From JABSSA01 sp039960995 (GTDB lineage: Bacteria > Pseudomonadota > Alphaproteobacteria > Rhodobacterales > Rhodobacteraceae), in contig JBDVKF010000006.1 of the NCBI GenBank assembly GCA_039960995.1, positions 292,150-356,149 of the forward strand: a stretch of DNA of 64,000 nucleotides, written 5' to 3'. Positions within the stretch are counted from its first letter, which is position 1. Each line of letters begins with the position of its first letter. The notes beneath the pieces were generated by a model that saw only the letters and a program-made list of their open reading frames with translations, did not search any database and was not told where the DNA came from. Positions 58,122 through 64,000 of this stretch are shown in pieces. The translations under genes and the position numbers were made by a program.

Positions 58122-60416
58122 ATGTCAGATACAACTGAGAACCCCAATATGAACCTCGCTGAGCCATTGCGCCGGGCTTTGGGGGAGCGTTATCTGACCT
58201 ATGCATTGTCGACAATTATGCATCGAGCACTGCCGGATGCACGCGATGGTTTAAAACCCGTTCACCGTCGGATTCTGTTTGCGATGCGCGAATTGCGTCT
58301 CGGCTCGACTGGGGGATTCCGTAAGTCGGCTAAAATTTCTGGCGACGTGATGGGCAACTATCACCCGCATGGGGACGCCGCGATTTACGATGCGATGGCC
58401 CGATTGGCACAGGATTTCAATGTCCGTTATCCGTTGGTGGACGGGCAGGGGAATTTTGGAAATATCGACGGGGATAACCCGGCGGCGTCGAGGTACACAG
58501 AAGCGCGCATGACAGCAGTTGCCGAGGCGCTGTTGGAAGGTCTGGACGAAAACGCCGTAGATTTTCGTGACAACTACGATGGCACATTGACCGAACCGAT
58601 CGTGATGCCAGCGACCTTTCCCAATTTGCTGGCCAACGGATCCAGCGGGATTGCCGTGGGGATGGCGACAAATATCCCGCCGCATAACATCGCCGAGCTG
58701 TGCGATGCGTGCTTGCATTTGATCAAAACGCCTGATGCGCGCGATGATACTTTGTTGAAATTCGTGCCGGGACCAGATTTCCCGACCGGTGGCATAATCG
58801 TCGAACCACCGGAGTCGATTGCGCAAGCCTATAGGACAGGTCGCGGTGGCTTTCGGTTGCGGTGCCGGTATGAGGTCGAAGACTTGGGCCGTGGGCAATG
58901 GCAAGTTGTTGTCACTGAGATCCCCTATCAAGTTCAAAAATCAAAGCTGATCGAAAAGATTGCTGAGCTTATCCAAAACAAGAAAATCCCAATCTTGGCA
59001 GATGTGCGGGACGAAAGTGCGGATGACATTCGCCTTGTTCTGGAGCCGCGCTCTAAGAATGTAACGCCCGAAGTTTTGATGGGCATGCTGTACCGCAGTT
59101 CCGATCTTGAAGTGCGCATATCGTTGAACATGAACGTCTTGATCGACGGAGTGACCCCCAAGGTCTGTTCAATGAAAGAGGTTCTGCGGGCGTTCCTTGA
59201 TTTTCGGCGCGACGTTCTAATCCGGCGGTCACAGCATCGCATGGAAAAGATCGATCGACGTCTTGAAATCCTTGAAGGGTTGATCGTCGCGTTCCTAAAT
59301 CTTGATCGGGTGATCGATATCATCCGGTACGACGACGACCCCAAAGCGGCCTTGATGCGTGAACAGTGGGGACAAGACTTTGTTCGCGCGAATTCGGAAG
59401 CGGATTACGTTTCTCCGGGTGCGGGCGATGGCGAACTAAGCGACTTGCAGGCCGAGAGCATTTTGAACATGCGGCTGCGTAGCTTGCGTCGTTTGGAAGA
59501 GGTCGAACTGCAGCGCGAACAAACCGAATTGATGGAAGAGCGCGCGAAGCTCGAAGATCTGTTGGACAATGACGCTCTGCAATGGGCTGCGATTTCGGAT
59601 CAGCTTAAAGCAACGAAGATCAAGTTCGGGAAAGATTGGGATGGCGGCGCGCGCCGCACGACGTTTGCCGAAGCAGGCGAGGTCGAGGACGTTCCTATTG
59701 AGGCTATGATCGACCGGGAACCTATCACAGTTGTCGTGTCGAAAATGGGATGGGTGCGAGCCATGACTGGCCACATCGATCTTACTCGCGAGCTGAAATA
59801 CAAAGATGGCGACGGCCCGAGTTTCATTTTCCACGCGGAAACAACAGATCGTTTGCTGGCATTTGCGTCCAATGGACGTTTTTACACGCTGTCGGCGTCG
59901 AATTTACCCGGTGGGCGCGGCATGGGCGAACCCATGAGTTTAATGGTCGATTTGCCAAACGAAGCCGACATCGTCACCATTTTTGCGCATAAAAGCGACA
60001 GGAAACTTTTGGTCGCCTCTTCTGCAGGGGATGGGTTTATCGTTCCAGAAAACGAAGTGATGGCGCAAACCCGTTCGGGCAAGCAAGTTTTGAATGTGCG
60101 TGGGGATGTCAAAGCTGCGGTGTGTCGCCCTGTGACCGGGGACAGCGTAGCCGTGGTCGGCGAGAACCGCAAAGTGCTGATCTTCCCCTTGGATGAGCTG
60201 CCTGAAATGGGGCGCGGTAAGGGTGTGCGACTGCAAAAGTACAAAGATGGCGGGATGTCAGATGTGACGACCTTCATTTTGCAAGAAGGGCTGTCGTGGT
60301 TTGACCCAGCAGGTCGGACGCGGAATGAAACCGAGCTTGCCGAATGGCAAGGCAAACGCGCAAGTGCCGGGCGTATGGCGCCTCGCGGCTTTCCTCGGGA
60401 CAATCGCTTTAATTGA
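58122..60416 (+). CDS. parC: DNA topoisomerase IV subunit A
   Basis: 764 residues from ATG 58122. Decatenates chromosomes with ParE. Catalytic Tyr125 (NPAASRYTEARM), the DNA-gate GLKPVHRRILFAM, and IPPHNIAELCDACLHLI; C-terminal part with beta-propeller-like blades. The quinolone hot-spot reads HPHGDAAIYD: Ala86 and Asp90 replace E. coli Ser80 and Glu84. Upstream in-frame codons to 57993 have no start signal. Confidence 0.97.
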   Translation: MSDTTENPNMNLAEPLRRALGERYLTYALSTIMHRALPDARDGLKPVHRRILFAMRELRLGSTGGFRKSAKISGDVMGNYHPHGDAAIYDAMARLAQDFNVRYPLVDGQGNFGNIDGDNPAASRYTEARMTAVAEALLEGLDENAVDFRDNYDGTLTEPIVMPATFPNLLANGSSGIAVGMATNIPPHNIAELCDACLHLIKTPDARDDTLLKFVPGPDFPTGGIIVEPPESIAQAYRTGRGGFRLRCRYEVEDLGRGQWQVVVTEIPYQVQKSKLIEKIAELIQNKKIPILADVRDESADDIRLVLEPRSKNVTPEVLMGMLYRSSDLEVRISLNMNVLIDGVTPKVCSMKEVLRAFLDFRRDVLIRRSQHRMEKIDRRLEILEGLIVAFLNLDRVIDIIRYDDDPKAALMREQWGQDFVRANSEADYVSPGAGDGELSDLQAESILNMRLRSLRRLEEVELQREQTELMEERAKLEDLLDNDALQWAAISDQLKATKIKFGKDWDGGARRTTFAEAGEVEDVPIEAMIDREPITVVVSKMGWVRAMTGHIDLTRELKYKDGDGPSFIFHAETTDRLLAFASNGRFYTLSASNLPGGRGMGEPMSLMVDLPNEADIVTIFAHKSDRKLLVASSAGDGFIVPENEVMAQTRSGKQVLNVRGDVKAAVCRPVTGDSVAVVGENRKVLIFPLDELPEMGRGKGVRLQKYKDGGMSDVTTFILQEGLSWFDPAGRTRNETELAEWQGKRASAGRMAPRGFPRDNRFN

Positions 60417-60612
60417 AACGACATCGATTTGGCGTGGAAACAGCACGCAAGTTCTTGCGCTGATTGTGCCATGATTTGACCGAAATTGAACATTAATCAC
60501 GTTTGAGTGGAAATGACGTGATGCTTTGGGCCTGGTTGCGGCCCTTAAGCATTTCGCTCTGTTTCTCAAGCAAAAGAAGTTGGATCAGAAGATCCGGTGC
60601 AAAGGAATACAC

Positions 60613-61797
60613 ATGTCTGTCCAAATTCAGGGCCAATATTATGGGCAGGGTAAGCCGCTTTTTCTCCTGTATTTGAAAACAGCGATTTTGACCCTGATCT
60701 CCCTTGGGATCTATCGATTTTGGGGAAAAACCCGCATTCGTAAGTATATTTGGTCAGCCGTGTCGTTGGATGAAGATACCTTTGAGTACACTGGCACAGG
60801 GCTGGAAAAACTCTTAGGCTTCCTTGTCGCGGTCGTCATTCTCGCCGTATATCTTGGCATTATCCAAATGGCGCTGTTGTTCTTTGGACTAAGCCTGCTG
60901 AAAGAGGCAACAACGCAAGCCGAACAATTGGCGCAATTGGGAACAATCTACTTGACGTTCTTTGCGGTTATGCCGTTGCTTTTGTTCGCACAATATCGCG
61001 CACGTCGGTATAAATTAAGCCGGACACGGTGGCGCGGACTGCGGTTTGGCATGGAAAACGGCGCTTGGGGATACGTGCTGCGCGCCTTGTGGTATTATTT
61101 CTTATCTATGATTACGCTTGGCATCCTAATGCCGCTTTCAACGTTCAAGTTGGAAAAATACATGGTGGACCGTACTTGGTACGGAAACGTAAAATTCCAT
61201 CAATCTGGCCGTTGGCAAAACTTGTATGGCGGCTTTCGCCATGTCTTTATTTCACTTGGTATCATAGTAGCAAGCACTGTGTTGCTTACGGTCCAAGCCC
61301 CGCCACTCCTCGGGTTTATCGTTTTTTTCGTAGGCTACACTTGGTTTCTGATCGGGCTGGTGTACTACCGTGTTTTTGCGTTCAACTACCTAACTGGCAA
61401 AAAAGTTCTGGATGAAAAGGTCTTGTTCCTTTCCGAAGCGCGTACGGGTACGGTCGTTAAGATAGCAATTATCGGGTCAATTGTGATTGGTTTGCTTTTT
61501 GCAGTGATCGCTGGGGTCGTTTCCGGCATCGCCTATCAAATGCGTGATGCGTTGATTGGCCTTGAAAACATTGCGGTGGGGCCCCTCATAATCAGCGGAG
61601 TCCTGTATATCGCAGTAATAATGATCACGGGCGGATTGAACCTGGTAATGATCATCCAACCCATCATTGGGCATGTCGTAAATCATGTGACAGTTGACGG
61701 TGCAGAGTATCTGAGCGCGATCCAGCAGCGTGCAGGTGACGATGGTGCAGATGCAGAAGGATTTGCAGATGCGCTTGATATCGGTGGAGCCATCTGA
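60613..61797 (+). CDS. YjgN family (DUF898) membrane protein
   Basis: 394 residues from ATG 60613 (AAAGGAATACAC upstream), about eight predicted helices. YGQGKPLFLLYLKTAILTLISLGIYRFWGKTRIRKYIW is the DUF898 repeat; a second copy occurs around WRGLRFGMENGAWGYVLRALWYYFLSMITLGILMP. Function unknown. One-base overlap with an M48 peptidase gene suggests joint action, perhaps membrane protein quality control. Confidence 0.9.
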   Translation: MSVQIQGQYYGQGKPLFLLYLKTAILTLISLGIYRFWGKTRIRKYIWSAVSLDEDTFEYTGTGLEKLLGFLVAVVILAVYLGIIQMALLFFGLSLLKEATTQAEQLAQLGTIYLTFFAVMPLLLFAQYRARRYKLSRTRWRGLRFGMENGAWGYVLRALWYYFLSMITLGILMPLSTFKLEKYMVDRTWYGNVKFHQSGRWQNLYGGFRHVFISLGIIVASTVLLTVQAPPLLGFIVFFVGYTWFLIGLVYYRVFAFNYLTGKKVLDEKVLFLSEARTGTVVKIAIIGSIVIGLLFAVIAGVVSGIAYQMRDALIGLENIAVGPLIISGVLYIAVIMITGGLNLVMIIQPIIGHVVNHVTVDGAEYLSAIQQRAGDDGADAEGFADALDIGGAI

Positions 61798-62939
61798 TGG
61801 ACAATTCCAAACTTGGGCTATGGGGCCGGTTTTTCGACGGAGAAAGCGGTCAACGGCTTGAGGTTGAATTGCATTTGGACCGTGCTGCCGAAACGTTGCG
61901 CCTAAGTCATCCGGACCTGCCACACGGGTCTCAATATTGGCCGTTCGGGGCTATTCGGGCGTTGGCGGATCAAGCGCGCGAGGATCAGTTGATCCTCAGC
62001 CTGTATGACGATGGTGCGCTTGACAGTGCGTTGATCACGACCGCTCGGTTGACGGTCGATGATCCCGGTGGGCTTCAAGAGCTTAAGTCTCGTTGTCGCA
62101 ACCTAAAACGCAAGGACATAAAAGAAGGGACTGGCCGAAAGATTGTTGTTCGGGCTGGCGCGGCTGTCGGTGCAATCGCGTTGATGATTTTGGTTATCTT
62201 ACCGGCGATGGCGTCGACATTGGCACGGCTGATCCCAATCGAACGTGAAATTGCCTATGGCAAGTCGGTCGTTGGCCAGATGGAGCGGTTCTTGGGCGGG
62301 AGCGAGCCAGGTGCGCTGCTGTGCAGCAACCCAGACGGGCTTGTTGCACTAAACGCAATGGAGGATCGTTTGCTCAAGACCACGGATACGATTTATGACC
62401 TGAATATTGTCGTCTTTAACCACCGAATGGTGAATGCCTTTGCCGCACCGGGTGGGCAGATTGTGATCATGCGCGGCCTGCTTGATAAAGCGCAAAATGC
62501 CGATGAAGTCGCTGCCGTATTGGCGCATGAAATCGGGCATGTCGAAGCAAGGGATGTGACGCGGAACGCGTTGCGTGCCGCAGGATCAGCAGGCCTTTTG
62601 TCTATGGTTTTGGGCGATTTTGCAGGCGGTTCAGCAGTTGTTTTGGCTGCGGATCACACTTTGAATGCGTCCTATACCCGAGCGGCAGAAGCGCAGGCAG
62701 ATGTCTATGGAATGAATATGTTGCGTGATGCAAATGTGAATGTTCGAGCCATGAGCGGTTTCTTTCAAGGATTATCTGATCTTGAAGGAAAGGGGCCGAA
62801 GGTGCCGTCATATTTGCGCAGCCATCCCGAAACAAGCGGGCGGGCGCAAGCAGCAAGAGAATTCGCACAGGGCCAAATTGGTACGCGGTCAGTGATTTCG
62901 GACAAACATTGGGCTGATCTGAAAAACATCTGTAGTTAA
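61797..62939 (+). CDS. M48-family zinc metallopeptidase
   Basis: 380 residues. A soluble N-terminal domain (1-118), a hydrophobic helix (121-145), and a C-terminal protease with zinc motif HEIGH (His244, Glu245, His248) in VAAVLAHEIGHVEARDV, third ligand Glu298 in RAAEAQADVYGMNML. BepA/HtpX-like. Paired with DUF898: possible membrane-associated degradation of misfolded proteins (inference). Confidence 0.92.
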   Translation: MDNSKLGLWGRFFDGESGQRLEVELHLDRAAETLRLSHPDLPHGSQYWPFGAIRALADQAREDQLILSLYDDGALDSALITTARLTVDDPGGLQELKSRCRNLKRKDIKEGTGRKIVVRAGAAVGAIALMILVILPAMASTLARLIPIEREIAYGKSVVGQMERFLGGSEPGALLCSNPDGLVALNAMEDRLLKTTDTIYDLNIVVFNHRMVNAFAAPGGQIVIMRGLLDKAQNADEVAAVLAHEIGHVEARDVTRNALRAAGSAGLLSMVLGDFAGGSAVVLAADHTLNASYTRAAEAQADVYGMNMLRDANVNVRAMSGFFQGLSDLEGKGPKVPSYLRSHPETSGRAQAAREFAQGQIGTRSVISDKHWADLKNICS

Positions 62940-63080
62940 AAGGCCATCTTGTTCTTCTAGGCCCATCATCCGCAGGTTGGGTCCTTTGACTTATGGAACA
63001 CACATTCGCGTGCTTTTTGGCAGAGCAATTGCGCGGGTCGGCCATTCGAGTTATCGCATGTCAAGCATATGGGGGTGAGC

Positions 63081-63698
63081 ATGTTGCGAAGCGTTTTGGT
63101 TTTACTCGTTTTGGGCCTTCTGGCCGCCTGTGGCAGTGGCAAGGCCGATTTGGACAAACCACCAGTCGCGTTGGGTGACTTTAAGCTGGGCCATAACGTG
63201 GCCGTTGCGCCAAAAGTTAAGAAGGGCCCATTTAGCCGATCGGCAAGCGAAGACGAGCTGACAGAGGCAATGCGTTCAGCGATCTCCGAAAGGTTTGATC
63301 GTTACAATGGCGACAAGCTTTACCATTTTGGGATTTCTTTGGAAGGGTATGTTCTGGCCGCCCCAGGCATTCCACTTGTTGCATCGCCGAAATCCGTTCT
63401 GATTGTGTATGTCACCGTATGGGACGATGCTGCTGGCAAGAAGCTCAACGAAGAACCGCATCAGATAACAGTGCTTGAAACGTTTGGAACTGGGACTGTT
63501 GTTGGGTCGGGTTATACTCTGAACAAAGACGAACAGCTTGAACAATTGGCTCAGAATGCAGCCAAGCAAGTCGAGCGGTATTTGGTACGACAACAAAAAG
63601 AACAAGGCTGGTTCCAACCTGCTGCTCCAAACGTGGTTGAAGACACTCCAGACCCAGAAGTTTCTTTGAATGGAACTGTTCCCGCGCAAGCTGGCTGA
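63081..63698 (+). CDS. Outer-membrane-type lipoprotein, hypothetical
   Basis: 205 residues from ATG 63081 (GGGGGTGA upstream). Lipobox LGLLAAC at about 15-21, then a globular domain (LGHNVAVAPKVKKGPFSR, ERFDRYNGDKLYHFGISLEGYVLAAPG, KSVLIVYVTVWDDAAGKKLNEEP) and a C-terminal Pro/Glu-rich tail. Not recognised. Follows the peptidase after about 140 bases; unknown partner. Confidence 0.75.
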   Translation: MLRSVLVLLVLGLLAACGSGKADLDKPPVALGDFKLGHNVAVAPKVKKGPFSRSASEDELTEAMRSAISERFDRYNGDKLYHFGISLEGYVLAAPGIPLVASPKSVLIVYVTVWDDAAGKKLNEEPHQITVLETFGTGTVVGSGYTLNKDEQLEQLAQNAAKQVERYLVRQQKEQGWFQPAAPNVVEDTPDPEVSLNGTVPAQAG

Positions 63699-63859
63699 TT
63701 GATTGCGTTTGCCTAACCGAACAGAAGCGTTCGAAACGGACGTGGCAGTAGGCGGCGTGATTGCGAACGGGTCTTGATTTCGGATGAAATTCGCAATAGA
63801 TGCGCGCGGAGTGAATCCGGGGCATATGCACCCAAAGACAACAAGGGCGTCAAGAAAAG

Positions 63860-64000
63860 ATGGCAAAGGAAAAGTTTGAGCGTAATAAGCCGCACGTTAA
63901 CATTGGCACGATTGGTCACGTTGACCACGGCAAGACGACGTTGACGGCAGCGATTACGAAGTATTTCGGCGATTTTCAGGCGTATGACCAGATTGATGGC
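63860..64000 (+). CDS. tuf: Elongation factor Tu (5' end only)
   Basis: GTPase delivering aminoacyl-tRNA to the ribosome. The first 47 residues read MAKEKFERNKPHVNIGTIGHVDHGKTTLTAAITKYF; the G1 loop GHVDHGKT is intact. Only about 140 bases are in the window. Upstream gap (63699-63859) shows no tRNA or other gene. Confidence 0.98.
   Translation, partial: MAKEKFERNKPHVNIGTIGHVDHGKTTLTAAITKYFGDFQAYDQIDG

Noticed and set aside
63699..63859. tRNA gene just before tuf
   Set aside because: No cloverleaf-compatible sequence or T-loop GGTTCGANTC was found.

Overview
The window looks like chromosomal DNA of a marine Rhodobacterales (Roseobacter-group) alphaproteobacterium. The evidence is gene content and order typical of that group: ffh with rpsP, rpoZ-spoT-DUF2062-pdxJ-acpS-lepB-rnc-era-recO, pckA divergent from chvI-chvG followed by hprK-rapZ-EIIA-HPr, etfB-etfA beside a PduO-type adenosyltransferase, a VPLPA-type sorting tail and a perfect CtrA box. 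I see no rRNA, tRNA, CRISPR array, prophage or intact insertion sequence. Both ends cut genes: rpsP at the left and tuf at the right.

Layout. 0.0-4.2 kb (minus): a tightly overlapping operon ffh, NIPSNAP-like, three GNAT acetyltransferases, chorismate mutase, then rpsP. 4.4-5.6 kb: a PatB/MalY-type C-S lyase. 5.7-8.2 kb (minus): an overlapping four-gene operon of unrecognised envelope proteins (Cys-rich exported peptide, 401-aa exported protein, two-helix membrane protein, solute-binding-like protein). 8.3-11.4 kb (plus): three consecutive peptide deformylase genes, the third with substituted catalytic residues, plus a VOC protein, fmt and a small membrane protein. 11.4-17.8 kb: a racemase-like enzyme and a PotABCD-like ABC importer, divergent from a GntR regulator and a GNAT enzyme, with a palindromic operator between them.

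17.85-21.2 kb is the most accessory-looking stretch: an HNH-type protein, a MAPEG protein, small membrane and exported proteins, non-coding repeats, and two diverged copies of a ~225-bp sequence 840 bp apart, the second abutting a TetR gene. 21.7-31.2 kb is the housekeeping block recO to folK (minus). 31.2-36.8 kb (plus) holds a NYN-domain gene behind a CtrA box, an orphan, ispH, GNAT, LysE, DUF3429, a methyltransferase, rnhA and a Nudix-like gene. 36.9-38.1 kb encodes a His-rich exported peptide and a VPLPA-CTERM protein. 38.4-44.2 kb holds an SDR, a long acyl-CoA dehydrogenase, an XRE regulator divergent from an unusual LysR-like regulator, and a GNAT-like gene.

44.2-51.5 kb is the carbon/envelope control block: pckA, ChvI-ChvG, HprK, RapZ, EIIA and HPr, then a phospholipid acyltransferase. 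51.5-57.3 kb has a 3-hydroxyacyl-CoA dehydrogenase, a DUF6473 protein, EtfAB, a VOC gene whose second codon is a stop, a cobalamin adenosyltransferase, a twin-helix protein and an SDR. 57.3-64.0 kb has an SH3 protein, parC, a YjgN/M48 pair, a lipoprotein and the start of tuf.

Candidates for undescribed biology are the 5.7-8.2 kb envelope operon, the duplicated 20-21 kb element with its regulator, the regulator/GNAT-like group at 41.9-44.2 kb, the degenerate third deformylase, and the start-stop VOC gene. All functional claims rest on motif reading by eye; no database search was run.
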